A DNA stretch of 44,180 nt from a virus. Shown here piece after piece: positions 8,615-17,322 of this stretch. The notes under the pieces are model-generated. The model did not search any database, was not told where the DNA came from, and was given only the letters and a program-made list of their open reading frames with translations. The DNA is taken from the IMG/VR virus record IMGVR_UViG_3300032770_000040, positions 1 to 44,180 of that record; one strand, given 5' to 3'. The position numbers and the translations under genes were made by a program. The first letter of the stretch is position 1. The number at the start of each line of letters is the position of its first letter.

Positions 8615-8780
8615 TCGGGCTCTCCGCGGGCGGTTCTGGTGCCGGATCCGCCGCCATCTGGAGTGGCGCCTCCGGCACGTCCATCGAGGGCGCGGGCGGC
8701 TCCGGCCGCACGACCTCCGTCACCGCGCCCTTGAGGCGCAGATACTCCGCGTACTCGTCGTCCGAGAGCAGCCGGCTCAT
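8598..8780 (-). CDS. hypothetical 60-residue protein
   Basis: A 60-residue acidic protein with a short helical N-terminus (LLSDDEYAEYLRLKGAV) followed by a Pro/Glu/Ala-rich tail that looks disordered. The ATG at 8780 forms ATGA with the previous stop. No function is evident. Confidence 0.6.
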   Translation of the reverse strand: MSRLLSDDEYAEYLRLKGAVTEVVRPEPPAPSMDVPEAPLQMAADPAPEPPAESPSAAEA

Positions 8781-9589
8781 ACGAACGCCCCGGTGACCAC
8801 CGGGCCCAGGTTGTACTTCTGGGCGAAGTAGGTGAAGAGCGTCGTCCGCTCGCTCAGGGTGAGCTGATGATCGAGGATCACCAGCTCGTAGATGTCGCAG
8901 GCGCAGAAGTTGGCGCCCGCGTTGTCCGCGCCGATCGTCATCACGCCGGAGAAGCCCGTGTTGCCCGTGATCGTGCCGAGGGCGTGCGTCGGGGTCGTGG
9001 AGTTGTAGTAGTCGTTCCCCGTCCCGCCCGCGCCCGTGATGTCGAGGCCCACGATCGAGGGGTACTGCGTCCCCGCGACGGTGCTGGAACCCCACGGGAT
9101 GAGCTTGGTCGTGGTCGTGCCGGGCTTCAGGTTGGCGCCGTTCCCCACGTAGACCGAGGAGTCCGTGTCCACGTAGATGCGCGGCGTGACGCTTGCCCCG
9201 TTGGACCCCAGGAGGCTCGAGGCCGCCGAAGGCGCGATGGGGAGCGTCGCCACCACGAAGATCGAGCACGGGGCGGTCGCGGCGACGGTGGCCGTCATGT
9301 AGCTGGCCGTGCCGTCGAAGCGCACGCACGGGTGCTCGTTGATCCCGCGCTGGTAGGTCGGCTGGTTCGCCGCCGTGTTCTGCACGAACGGCGTCTGGTT
9401 CAGGCTGTTGTCCGGCCAGCTCGAGAGCTTGCCGGTGCGGACGGGGCTCGCGGTTGCGGTCGGCCCGTTGCCGATCGCGTCCGCATCCAGCCAGAGCTGG
9501 ACCCCCGACAGGGCCCGGGGGCCGGCGAGGGGTGCCACCCCCTCGTTCCCCCAGCCGGGCCGCGTGTGGACGCCGCCGAGGCCCGCCAT
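8777..9589 (-). CDS. LamG / concanavalin A-like surface protein
   Basis: A 270-residue protein. After a 25-residue Gly/Pro-rich lead comes LSGVQLWLDADAI and later PCVRFDGTASYM, hallmarks of the phage LamG-like jelly-roll that starts W/LWLDA and includes VRFDG. Strands run to about residue 255. Such domains bind carbohydrate or decorate capsids and tails. It starts within the stop of the upstream gene (TGATG). Its place close after the capsid gene hints at a head decoration or fibre-like protein. Confidence 0.75.
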   Translation of the reverse strand: MAGLGGVHTRPGWGNEGVAPLAGPRALSGVQLWLDADAIGNGPTATASPVRTGKLSSWPDNSLNQTPFVQNTAANQPTYQRGINEHPCVRFDGTASYMTATVAATAPCSIFVVATLPIAPSAASSLLGSNGASVTPRIYVDTDSSVYVGNGANLKPGTTTTKLIPWGSSTVAGTQYPSIVGLDITGAGGTGNDYYNSTTPTHALGTITGNTGFSGVMTIGADNAGANFCACDIYELVILDHQLTLSERTTLFTYFAQKYNLGPVVTGAFV

Positions 9590-10206
9590 CAGATCAGGCT
9601 CGGCGAGATCTGGTACGCGCCCCACAGGGTCGCGTCCATCCCGTCCTCGTAGGTCGCCGTGACGCCGGCCGCCGAGAGCGCGGTCGTGCCCGGCGTGAAC
9701 ACCGTCGTGGCCGTCAGGCTGATCTTCAGCGTGGCGATCACCGCGATGTCGATCGGCAGGAGATTCGCCGGCGCCGGCGTCCAGACCGTGGTCGAGCCCT
9801 GGTTCGTGGGGCCCTGCACGACCGAGGCCGTGCCCGAGCTGTTGACACACAGGGCGTAGTGCATCGTCGCCCCGCCCGTCGCCGCCGTCACCGCCGTGCC
9901 CGTCAGGGTCCAGAAGTTGTCCGTCCCCGAGAGGCTGTACCACACGCCGTCGATCGTGAAGGGGCAGGTGTTGACCGTCTTCACCTTCGAGGTCGTGGTG
10001 GCGATCGCGCTCCCGCAGGCCGCGTAGGCCGCGTTCTCGACCTGCATCAAGAGCGCGTTGAGACTCTGGATCACGGCGCCTTCGGCCGTCGTGCGGCCGG
10101 AGTTCGAGGCGCCGTCCGCGATGTTGGCCGTGCCGGCCGCCGCGATCCCCGAGTCCAGCGGGGCCCCGAGCGGGACGACGGCCACCACCTTCAGCTTCGT
10201 TGCCAT
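9589..10206 (-). CDS. beta-rich virion protein downstream of capsid gene
   Basis: A 205-residue Thr/Ala/Gly-rich protein with many strand-like segments. An AGGAG ribosome site lies 7 bases before the ATG, and the gene follows a strong hairpin after the capsid gene. Its position immediately after the capsid gene would suit a head decoration or stabilising protein. That is inference; no family is recognised. Confidence 0.65.
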   Translation of the reverse strand: MATKLKVVAVVPLGAPLDSGIAAAGTANIADGASNSGRTTAEGAVIQSLNALLMQVENAAYAACGSAIATTTSKVKTVNTCPFTIDGVWYSLSGTDNFWTLTGTAVTAATGGATMHYALCVNSSGTASVVQGPTNQGSTTVWTPAPANLLPIDIAVIATLKISLTATTVFTPGTTALSAAGVTATYEDGMDATLWGAYQISPSLI

Positions 10207-10226
10207 CCGTCACTCCTGTCTGAGTC

Positions 10227-10255
10227 CTGGGGGCTGGCAACCGGCCAGCCCCCAG
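10227..10255 (-). terminator. perfect 12-bp hairpin after the capsid gene
   Basis: CTGGGGGCTGGC pairs perfectly with GCCAGCCCCCAG across a 5-base loop, in the 61-base gap after the capsid stop. There is no U-tract, so it may be a partial terminator that lowers expression of downstream genes, or a 3' structure protecting the abundant capsid message. Confidence 0.6.
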
Positions 10256-10267
10256 CGTCCGCTGCGA

Positions 10268-11572
10268 CTAGGCGACCTTGTCTAGTCCGGAGATGTCGTT
10301 CAGGTCTTCGATCACGCCGTGGGCGTTGCGCTGGATCCACGCGAGGTTCCAGTACTTCCGCAGGTAGCCCTCGATCGCGTCCTTATCGACCACGCGGTCG
10401 AAGACGGCGCCGTCCATGTCGGCCCAGTCCGTCCCCACGACGTCGGCGAGCTTGACGGCCGAGGTGTTGACGAAGAAGAGCCGGCTGTTCGGGCAGTCGT
10501 TGTCGCCGATCACCGGGATCGCGCCGCCCGCGTGCAGGATGGCGGCCATCGGCTTGTAGCCGCCCTTGAGCTGCACGTCCTGCCCGTCGAGGCGCCGGAG
10601 CGGCAGGAAGATCTCGCTGTACTTGAGGACGATGCCCGGCCGGCAGACCGCGAGGTCGGGGGTCATGCGGCTCCGCGCCCGCACCGTCTCGATCGTCTGC
10701 ATGACGAGCGAATCGGAGATGTCGCGCAGGGTGCCGCTGTTGTTCAGCCGCACGGCCTTCCACGCCTGGCCCACCGTCGAGGGGTTGATCGTCTCGAAGG
10801 TGCCCGAGTCGTAGATCGCGGCCGAGAGCCCCGCGGCCTCGCCCGCCACCGTGTTGTCCGTGGTGGCCGTGGCGCGGACCACGAGGTCGCCCGTCGTGGT
10901 GTTCGGCGTCCCGCCCGAGACCGTGAAGGTCTGGGCCGAGTGGTTGACGCCGGTGACGGTGAAGGGCCCGCCCGCGCGCACGCTGTTGGCGACGCCGGAG
11001 ACGCAGGAGTAGAACTGCACGACGTCGTTGTTGTAGAGGTGCCGCGTGCCCGTGCCGCCGTTGGCCGGGGCGCTCAGGGCGCCGCCGAAGCCGTAGTCGC
11101 CGTTCACGACGGTCTGCGTCGTGCTGTTGGCGCCGGTCGAGACCTGCGCGACGCCCAGGGTGGCGCCGCAGAACATCTGGCGGTTCACCTCGAGATCGTG
11201 CGCCTGCAGCCGGTCGCTCATCACCTCGGCCAGGGCGGGGCGGAAGCTGCCGGACTGCTTCTTCGTTACTTCGATCGCGAGGCCGTCCAGCGCCATCCGG
11301 GTGTAGGTCCGGACCACGTTGACCTGGCCCTGCGAGTACTGGCCGACCGAGGCGGCCGGCAGGTTGGTGTTGGCGCCGGCGTTCGCGCTGCCGCCGCCGA
11401 TCATGGTCTTGACGCCGAAGATCCAGACGCGGCCCGTGAACTGCGCGTTCTCGAGCCGGCCGAACTGGGCCTTCAGCGGGACCTCGGGGTTCGCCGCCTG
11501 GACGTAGATGCTGGTCCAGTAGTCCTTGGCGAGGTTGTTAAGGTCCGTGAGGGTGTTCGGAGTCGCTGCCAT
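10268..11572 (-). CDS. major capsid protein
   Basis: A 434-residue protein with the features of a podoviral HK97-fold major capsid protein: an N-terminal helical arm (TLTDLNNLAKDYWTSIYVQA), a region rich in VVRTYTRMALDGLAIEV, a Gly/Thr-rich beta insertion at about 145-265, and a C-terminal part with LVMQTIETVRARSRMTPDLAV and GGYKPMAAILHAGG. It follows the scaffold gene. GAGGTG lies about 9 bases before the ATG. The 225-base leader may carry its own promoter. Confidence 0.85.
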   Translation of the reverse strand: MAATPNTLTDLNNLAKDYWTSIYVQAANPEVPLKAQFGRLENAQFTGRVWIFGVKTMIGGGSANAGANTNLPAASVGQYSQGQVNVVRTYTRMALDGLAIEVTKKQSGSFRPALAEVMSDRLQAHDLEVNRQMFCGATLGVAQVSTGANSTTQTVVNGDYGFGGALSAPANGGTGTRHLYNNDVVQFYSCVSGVANSVRAGGPFTVTGVNHSAQTFTVSGGTPNTTTGDLVVRATATTDNTVAGEAAGLSAAIYDSGTFETINPSTVGQAWKAVRLNNSGTLRDISDSLVMQTIETVRARSRMTPDLAVCRPGIVLKYSEIFLPLRRLDGQDVQLKGGYKPMAAILHAGGAIPVIGDNDCPNSRLFFVNTSAVKLADVVGTDWADMDGAVFDRVVDKDAIEGYLRKYWNLAWIQRNAHGVIEDLNDISGLDKVA

Positions 11573-11797
11573 TTCGGATACACCTCATGCTGGCGCCCGC
11601 AGGATCGGGGCGCTCCGAAGAGTCACCGCAGTAGGGGAACGGTGCCTCTCAGCGGCGGCATGAGGCGTGGCCGTGAGGTCGGCGAGGTGTCAGGCTGGCG
11701 GGGGCCGGCCGGCGTCGCGTGGGCGATAGCCGGCCGGGTACTCAGCTCCCGACGGTTCTACACTGCAACTTCTTGCACGTCCTGTCAAGAGGCGCGC
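11573..11797 (-). promoter_or_regulatory. 225-base intergenic region before the capsid gene, promoter-like
   Basis: No coding sequence is visible between scaffold and capsid. On the minus strand it begins with CTCTTGACAG (a perfect -35 hexamer at 11783-11788) within a 15-base block also present at 24727-24741, followed by a TGCAAGAAGTTGCA inverted repeat at 11764-11777. The -10 element is poor (AGTGT near +17 spacing). GC-rich inverted repeats around GCCGGC lie further on. An extra capsid promoter with an operator is plausible but weak. Confidence 0.4.
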
Positions 11798-12922
11798 CTA
11801 GTCGCGCACCTTGGTCCAGTCGCTGATCGCCTTGTCCATCGCGCCCCGCTCGGGCGGAATCGGCTTCCGCTCCTCAACCTTCCGCGGCGCCGCGGGCGAG
11901 CCGCCGGCGGGCGCGGTGTTCGGCGCCTTGCCGCGGTCCAAGACCCGGGCCGTGTGGGCGTTGTGGGCCTCATCGGCCTTCTTGCCCTCGAGTTCGGCCA
12001 GCCGCGCCTGGAGCGCCGCCATCTGCTCCGTGACGGGCTGGGACGCCTTCGTGAGGTAGGCCTGCTCGGTCTCAAAGATCTGCCGGACCGCGGCGGGCGA
12101 GAGGTCCGCCTGCCCCTTCTCCAGCGCCATGCCGTAGAGTACGCGCACCCGCTCGGGATCCACCGTCGGGAAGTCCTTCGCTGCCTCGGTGATCCACGTC
12201 ACGGCCGTCTGCACGCCCTCGCTGACCTGGCTCTCGGTCTGCGCCTGGCGCACCATCTCGAGTTCGGCGCCCTGCTCCCGGGCCTTGAGGGCGTCGTCCC
12301 AGAGCTTCGCGAAGGCGGGATTCGCCTGCCGGACCCGCATCAGTTCCTGGTACTGCTCCCACTTGGCCGGGTCCTTCTGGGCCTCGAGCATCTCCTGCTC
12401 GCGCTCCTTGAGCCACGTCTCCCTGGCCTCGGCCCGGGCGATCCGGGCGTCGGCGTCGCGCTGCGCCTGCTCGACGGCCCGGCGCATCTGGGCCACCTGG
12501 GTCGTCTTGAGCTGGTAGTCGTGGTAGAGCATCCCCTCGGTCTGGAGCGCCGTGAGGGGCTTTTCCACGAACGTGTTGCCGTTCTTGAGCTTGAAGACGA
12601 GGCCCTTCGGCACCTGGTAGGGCTTGCCGTCGAGGTAGGCCTCCAAGGCGTCCTTGATCGGCTGGGGCGCCGTCAGCGCCTCGATCTTCTGCGTGGCGAG
12701 GTCGCGGCGCCAGCCGGACTTGACCAGCGCCTCGACGAGCTCCGTGGCTTCGGCCCGGGTCTGGGGCACCTCGGGCGCGGCGCCGGCGTCGGCCGCCGGG
12801 GCGGCGCCGGCATCGGCGGCGGCCGCGTCCGCGGGGGCATCCGCGACGGCGGCGGGGGAGGCATCGCCCCCGGCTACCCAGGCCGCGGTATCGGGCGGGG
12901 TGTTCACATCGGGGTTAGGCAT
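11798..12922 (-). CDS. scaffolding protein
   Basis: A 374-residue charged protein. The first 60 residues are Ala/Asp-rich and disordered. A long helical centre (about residues 130-330) contains runs such as ARIARAEARETWLKEREQEM and coiled-coil heptads (EQMAALQARLAELEGKKADE), and the C-terminus is basic (DKAISDWTKVRD). This layout and the location between portal and capsid genes are typical of internal scaffolds that direct procapsid assembly through a basic C-terminal helix-turn-helix. Confidence 0.8.
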   Translation of the reverse strand: MPNPDVNTPPDTAAWVAGGDASPAAVADAPADAAAADAGAAPAADAGAAPEVPQTRAEATELVEALVKSGWRRDLATQKIEALTAPQPIKDALEAYLDGKPYQVPKGLVFKLKNGNTFVEKPLTALQTEGMLYHDYQLKTTQVAQMRRAVEQAQRDADARIARAEARETWLKEREQEMLEAQKDPAKWEQYQELMRVRQANPAFAKLWDDALKAREQGAELEMVRQAQTESQVSEGVQTAVTWITEAAKDFPTVDPERVRVLYGMALEKGQADLSPAAVRQIFETEQAYLTKASQPVTEQMAALQARLAELEGKKADEAHNAHTARVLDRGKAPNTAPAGGSPAAPRKVEERKPIPPERGAMDKAISDWTKVRD

Positions 12923-12934
12923 GGCTGCTCCTCG

Positions 12935-13168
12935 TTAGGGTTGGCAGTCTACGGTGCGGCCCATCATCACCGAGTCCGCGAAGCCGCTCCTCCCGTTGAT
13001 CTGCTCGTACTCGAACACCAACTCGCCCGGCCGCCACGGCCGGGTCGTGAGCGTCCCGTTCTCGTCGTTCAGGGCCGCGTACTCCCCGAGGCCGGCCCCG
13101 CAGCGGGCGCACTTGCCGTCCGGGCCCGCGACGTGAACCACGTTGACGGGCGCGATCGGCATCGTCAT
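12935..13168 (-). CDS. small zinc-ribbon-like protein between portal and scaffold
   Basis: A 77-residue protein with a CARCG pair (residues 20-23) and a later Cys near the C-terminus. The middle GELVFEYEQINGR looks like a small beta fold. ATGA coupling with the portal stop fixes the start. A single CxxC is not enough to prove metal binding. Function unknown. Confidence 0.65.
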   Translation of the reverse strand: MTMPIAPVNVVHVAGPDGKCARCGAGLGEYAALNDENGTLTTRPWRPGELVFEYEQINGRSGFADSVMMGRTVDCQP

Positions 13169-15429
13169 CCGGCGCCTCCGGTCGGGGTGGGCAGGGCGAG
13201 GCTCCGGTCCCGCGCCGCCGCGCCCGCGGCGCCCTGCGCCTGGGGCACGTTCAAGGGCTGCGGCGGCGTCATCGCCTGCCGGTGGTCCTGGATGTGCTCC
13301 AGTAGCATCTGACGCACCGTCCACGGCTTCGCCACGTCGAGCGCGATCTCCAGGTGGACGTCGATGTGGATCGCGTGGTCGTCGTCGTCGGGCAGGAAGA
13401 CCTCGGAGCCGTCCGCGTTCAGGAACTGGACCTGGGGGATGGGCTGCCCGGTCTGGGGATCCGTCTTCGCCTGGCCCGTGGTCGGATCGACCTCGGGCGG
13501 CCCCTGGGTGACCCGGATCTCGCCCTTCTCGAAGGCGATGTTCTCCTTGCGGGCCTTGGCGTAGTGCCGCGTCTGGCTCGCGAACGCGCCCTCGATCCCG
13601 CGCCCGAGGTCCATCAGGGCCAAGCCCTGCTTGGGGCTCATCCAGCCCTTCTCGGTGAAGTCCTTGACGTCGGCCCGGAGCGCGGCCTGCGACTGCGGCC
13701 GGAACCCCTCCAGGTCGATGTCGATGTCGTCCGGGTCCGGCAGGTCCTCGCCCGTGATGGACTGCACCATGAAGTCGAGGTCGGGCCGGTGGACTGGGAG
13801 CCACCGCTCGTCGTCCTGATCGTAGCCCCAGCGCGCGATCTTGAGCTGCTGGCGCCCCCAGACGATGAGGCTCCGCTTGAGTTGCTGCACCGCGTCCGAG
13901 AGCTGGCCGGCCTCGGATTCCTGCAGGAGCTGGACGGCGATCCCGGAGTCCACGCCGGGGGGCACCTGCCCGCGCTGGATCTCGTGGAAGGCGCCGATGT
14001 CGAACATGATCTTCAGCATCTGCTCGATCAGCCGCCAGCGGTCGGGCGAGACCTGCGTCGGCCCCACCTTGTGCAGGATCCCTTCCAGCGCCTTGTTCAT
14101 CACCGAGGAGTGGAGCGGGATCTTGATGTGGCCGCCCGCCACGTTCGTCACCTGCTCGAAGACGCCCGGCACGTCGAAGCCGATCCACTGCCCGACGCCC
14201 GAGAGCGCCTGCTCCTGCAGCACCAAGCCGAACTGCTGGTTCAGCACCTTCTGCGGCGAGATCAAGTCGCGCGTCGTCGCGCGCCCGTAGGGATCGTAGG
14301 GCCGGCGCTCGTCGTAGATCGCCGTGTAGGGCACGATGCCCTGCGGCAGCGGGCCGTCGTTCATCAGCTCGTTGCCCGCGATCGTGATGAGCCGACCCTT
14401 GGGGAAGGGCTCGCTCGGGGCTTCCCAGTACTCCGTGAGGAGCGTGAGCTCGCGATCGGGGATGCGGCCGCCGTCCCGGCCCGTCAGGAGGTCGTTCCCG
14501 GTGATGGTCCCGTAGGGCGCCGTGATCGAGCGGACGATGGACTCGTAGTTCCGGATCGTCGTGATGCCGGCCACCGTGGCGACGTCCTTCGCCGCCTCGC
14601 CGTACTTCTCCTTCACGACGCTGATCGGGATCACTTCCGTGTCGGTGAGCCAGCGGAAGCCCTCGGCGGGATCGAGGCCCGCCGCATCCCGGTTCACGCG
14701 GATGTTGAAGAGCGAGCGCACGGCCGTATCGACGTCGCCCGGCCGGTAGTGGTAGGCGCCCTCGTCCAGCGGGTTCCCCTCGGCGTCGGCCAAGAGGTTC
14801 CCGTCGCGGTCCACCGGGTACTCCAGCGGCTCCCCGGTGACCGGGTGCGGGGCCTTCACCGTCGCGGTGGCGAGCCCGCCCAGCGTGGGGTTCCAGAAGC
14901 TCTTGAGCCACGCGGCGCCGCAGCCGAAGGCGAGCCAGAGCGCCTGCCGCACCTTGGCCTCGAGGTCCGCCTTCTGCCAGCGGGCCTGGAGGAAGTTCGA
15001 CCCCACCGTGGCGCGGTCCCGCTCCTCGTAGTCGTTCGTCTTCGGCGTCGCCCGCCAGCTCATCGTCGGGCTCGTCAGCCGCTGCAGCCGGCTCCGCAGG
15101 ATGGGCCGGATGTAGTTCATCGTCACCCGCGTCTTGCCATCGATGTTGGGCGTGTCCATCCAGACCTTTTCCCGCAAGGCCCAGTCGATGTGCTGCCTTC
15201 CGTCGATGAACAAGAGGTGCTGCGTGGCGAGCTTGTAGCGGCCGATCGCGTCCCACTGCGAGTCGTTCAGCAGGCGTTGGACGTAATCAACCTTCTTCGC
15301 CTTGTCGGCATCCAGCGGCGGGTAGTCGGCCGTGCGCGAGAACGCGAGCGACTTGGGGTCGTTCGGATCGTTCGGGCGCGTCTCCTGCGTCGCGCTCGGC
15401 GCCGCCCCGAGGCCTGCTGGACTGCTCAT
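13165..15429 (-). CDS. portal protein (P22 type)
   Basis: A 754-residue portal, the dodecameric ring through which DNA enters and leaves the head. The helical N-terminal part (DYVQRLLNDSQWDAIGRYK, then RVTMNYIRPILRSRLQRLTS around 100-120), the central region with MLKIMFDIGAFHEIQRGQ (about 470-490) and a long helical C-terminal half fit the P22-type portal family. ATGA overlaps link it to both neighbours. Size is in the usual range for this class. Confidence 0.85.
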   Translation of the reverse strand: MSSPAGLGAAPSATQETRPNDPNDPKSLAFSRTADYPPLDADKAKKVDYVQRLLNDSQWDAIGRYKLATQHLLFIDGRQHIDWALREKVWMDTPNIDGKTRVTMNYIRPILRSRLQRLTSPTMSWRATPKTNDYEERDRATVGSNFLQARWQKADLEAKVRQALWLAFGCGAAWLKSFWNPTLGGLATATVKAPHPVTGEPLEYPVDRDGNLLADAEGNPLDEGAYHYRPGDVDTAVRSLFNIRVNRDAAGLDPAEGFRWLTDTEVIPISVVKEKYGEAAKDVATVAGITTIRNYESIVRSITAPYGTITGNDLLTGRDGGRIPDRELTLLTEYWEAPSEPFPKGRLITIAGNELMNDGPLPQGIVPYTAIYDERRPYDPYGRATTRDLISPQKVLNQQFGLVLQEQALSGVGQWIGFDVPGVFEQVTNVAGGHIKIPLHSSVMNKALEGILHKVGPTQVSPDRWRLIEQMLKIMFDIGAFHEIQRGQVPPGVDSGIAVQLLQESEAGQLSDAVQQLKRSLIVWGRQQLKIARWGYDQDDERWLPVHRPDLDFMVQSITGEDLPDPDDIDIDLEGFRPQSQAALRADVKDFTEKGWMSPKQGLALMDLGRGIEGAFASQTRHYAKARKENIAFEKGEIRVTQGPPEVDPTTGQAKTDPQTGQPIPQVQFLNADGSEVFLPDDDDHAIHIDVHLEIALDVAKPWTVRQMLLEHIQDHRQAMTPPQPLNVPQAQGAAGAAARDRSLALPTPTGGAG

Positions 15430-15770
15430 CCGGCCCCGCCCCCGTTGCCGCCCTCGCTCCGCGCCCGGAAGAGCGCGATCACCCGTTCCTCATCCCAGCC
15501 GAGGTCGTAGTGGAGCCGCCGGGCCTCGCCCTCGAGTTCCTGGCGGACCTCCGCGCTTTCCCAGTTCTGGACGAAGCCGTTGAGCTTCTCGGGCAAGAGG
15601 CGGATCTCCTTCGGGGCCGCCGGCACGACGCTCTCCCGCGGCGGGACGGTGTAGCCGTCCTTCCACGCCGCGTAGAGCCGGTCCTCGGCGATGCGCTTCT
15701 CGGCGACGGCCTGGATCAGCGCCGCCTTCACCTCGTCCAGCCGCGTGCGCGCGACCCAGGGCCAGCGCAC
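15426..15770 (-). CDS. hypothetical protein upstream of portal
   Basis: A 114-residue protein from GTG 15770, overlapping the previous stop by one base (TAGTG). It has an N-terminal amphipathic helix (TRLDEVKAALIQAVAEKRIA), a Pro-rich centre and a second acidic helical region (LEGEARRLHYDLGWDEERV). No family is recognised. Coupling to the portal gene suggests a head-assembly role. Confidence 0.6.
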   Translation of the reverse strand: MRWPWVARTRLDEVKAALIQAVAEKRIAEDRLYAAWKDGYTVPPRESVVPAAPKEIRLLPEKLNGFVQNWESAEVRQELEGEARRLHYDLGWDEERVIALFRARSEGGNGGGAG

Positions 15771-16120
15771 TAGATCATCGCGTGGAAGAGGTGGATCGTC
15801 CCCGTCACGCCGGCCGTGCCCGAGGCCCCGAGCGTCACCGTCACCGCGGTTCCGTAGTCCGTGTGGACGAGGCAGGGGAAGGGGAGGAAGAAGGGCCCCT
15901 TCACGAAGTCCCAGGCAAACGTCGTCGTGACGCTCTGGCCCCCGACGGTCCGCGTGAGGACGATCGGCTGGACGCCGCTGATGTCGGCCGAGTACTCGGC
16001 CTCGATCCCGGCGATGAAGCAGCGCACGCCCGAGGTCGCCGCCTTCGTCAGCGTGGTCGTGGCGTTCGCGCTCCCGGTCACCTCCAGCACATCGCCGTTG
16101 AGGAGCACTTCACTCAGCAT
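15770..16120 (-). CDS. small beta-rich structural protein
   Basis: A 116-residue protein almost entirely of alternating strand-forming residues (SEVLLNGDVLEVTGS, TTTFAWDFVKGPFFLPF, TGTIHLFHAMI), probably a beta-sandwich. It lies among surface-type genes upstream of the portal. Structural or decorative function is inferred only. Confidence 0.6.
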   Translation of the reverse strand: MLSEVLLNGDVLEVTGSANATTTLTKAATSGVRCFIAGIEAEYSADISGVQPIVLTRTVGGQSVTTTFAWDFVKGPFFLPFPCLVHTDYGTAVTVTLGASGTAGVTGTIHLFHAMI

Positions 16121-16123
16121 GGG

Positions 16124-17230
16124 TCACCTGATCCCGCGCACGGGGAAAGAGGGGAGGTCGCGGCGGTAGGCCCCGCTCGCGTCGATCACGGCGCCGCCCG
16201 CGCCCGTCTGGGTCGGGCCCAGCGCCCGCTGCGTCTCGGCCACAAAGCCCCACGGCGTATCCGGGCGCCCGAGCGGCCGGCGCGCGGAGATGAAACTCGC
16301 CACCGTGGGCACGGCGTAGACCTGATACCAGGGCCGCAGCGGCGGCGGCTGGGTGCTGCCCATCGCGCGCCAGGCGTGGGCGACGAAGCCCCAGGGGCCG
16401 GTCGGCAGCCCGTTCGGCGCGCGCGCGCTGCGGTTGAAGTCCGGCTCCGTCGAAAGGTCGAGGAGGATGCCCGGCGGGTTACTCTGGATGCTCAGGGGGT
16501 AGGGCTGAGTCGAGCCCATCGCGCGCCACGCTTGCGCCACCAGGCTCGCGGGCCCCGCCATCTGCGGCGCGCCGGTAAAGAGCCCCGGCGGCCCGCCCGT
16601 GGTCGCGCTGCTGCCGCCGCCCGCCGCCATGATCTCGACCGCGATGCCTTCCACATATGTGGGGAAACCCGAGGTACAGGCGACCGTCGCCTGATTGGTC
16701 TCCCACTCGCACCTGTGGCCCCCAGATGTGGAGCTGTAGCCCGACGAAAGGTTCGTAAATCCGCTGCCCGTGCCAGGCGCGGAGCCCGTCGAGTTTGTGC
16801 CGAAGAAGCCGAAGCCGATGCTATTGGCGTCACGGAAGGCGCCCAGTCCAATCGAGATGCTGCCATTGGAGTAGCCCGGCGTGCCGAACGTACTACCCGT
16901 GTCCCAGCCTGCTGGGATGCGGTTCACGGAATAAGAAATGCCCGTATTGTTCGCCGCGAAGGTGACGTTTGGCCTTTGCGTGCCGCCGCTCGCCGCAACG
17001 GCCGAAAACATCGCCACGCAGCCACCTTGACTCGTGTTATATGACCGCGCGCCGACTTGTGCGAACGTAAGCCCGGAGATATTGACGCCGGTGGGGCTGA
17101 CGTTGTCGTTGTATTCCAGGCCCACCAGCACCAAGTCACCAGCCGACCACGTCACCGTCTCGTTGAAGGTGTAGGTGGTGGCGGCGCCATCTACCTGACC
17201 CGAACTGAGGTTAGCGGGGGCGAGACTCAT
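16124..17230 (-). CDS. surface protein with C-terminal WRAMGSTQP repeats
   Basis: A 368-residue protein read from the ATG at 17230, which forms ATGA with the stop of a 31-codon gene upstream. Residues 1-220 are Ser/Thr/Gly-rich and beta-like, resembling lectin or fibre domains. The C-terminal part has three degenerate repeats of about 50-60 residues, each containing VAxAWRAMGSTQP (the last as VAETQRALGPTQT), separated by Pro-rich linkers. Repeats of this type may be binding or trimerisation modules. No family is recognised. Confidence 0.65.
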   Translation of the reverse strand: MSLAPANLSSGQVDGAATTYTFNETVTWSAGDLVLVGLEYNDNVSPTGVNISGLTFAQVGARSYNTSQGGCVAMFSAVAASGGTQRPNVTFAANNTGISYSVNRIPAGWDTGSTFGTPGYSNGSISIGLGAFRDANSIGFGFFGTNSTGSAPGTGSGFTNLSSGYSSTSGGHRCEWETNQATVACTSGFPTYVEGIAVEIMAAGGGSSATTGGPPGLFTGAPQMAGPASLVAQAWRAMGSTQPYPLSIQSNPPGILLDLSTEPDFNRSARAPNGLPTGPWGFVAHAWRAMGSTQPPPLRPWYQVYAVPTVASFISARRPLGRPDTPWGFVAETQRALGPTQTGAGGAVIDASGAYRRDLPSFPVRGIR

Positions 17231-17322
17231 AGCGGGCACTCATGGATGCGCGGCTGTCCGTTCCCGTCGGCGATTACGATGACCGCAGTGTAGACAGCGA
17301 CCTGTTGGAGCCTGGCCCTCAT
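17227..17322 (-). CDS. 31-residue micro-gene in the late operon
   Basis: An ORF of 31 codons beginning MRARLQQVAVYTAVIVIADG. Its ATG (17322) sits in an ATGA overlap with the upstream stop, and its own stop sits in an ATGA overlap with the downstream start. Exact coupling at both ends, filling an 85-base gap, argues it is translated, possibly also as a relay. The middle is hydrophobic. Function unknown. Confidence 0.5.
   Translation of the reverse strand: MRARLQQVAVYTAVIVIADGNGQPRIHECPL

Noticed and set aside
10319-13312. 997-codon plus-strand frame opposite capsid and scaffold genes
   Set aside because: Low-complexity antisense translation; the minus strand carries recognisable capsid and scaffold proteins.
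13354-15510. 718-codon plus-strand frame opposite the portal gene
   Set aside because: Antisense shadow; composition (Arg, Asp, Val, His) and lack of motifs match translation of the complementary codons.
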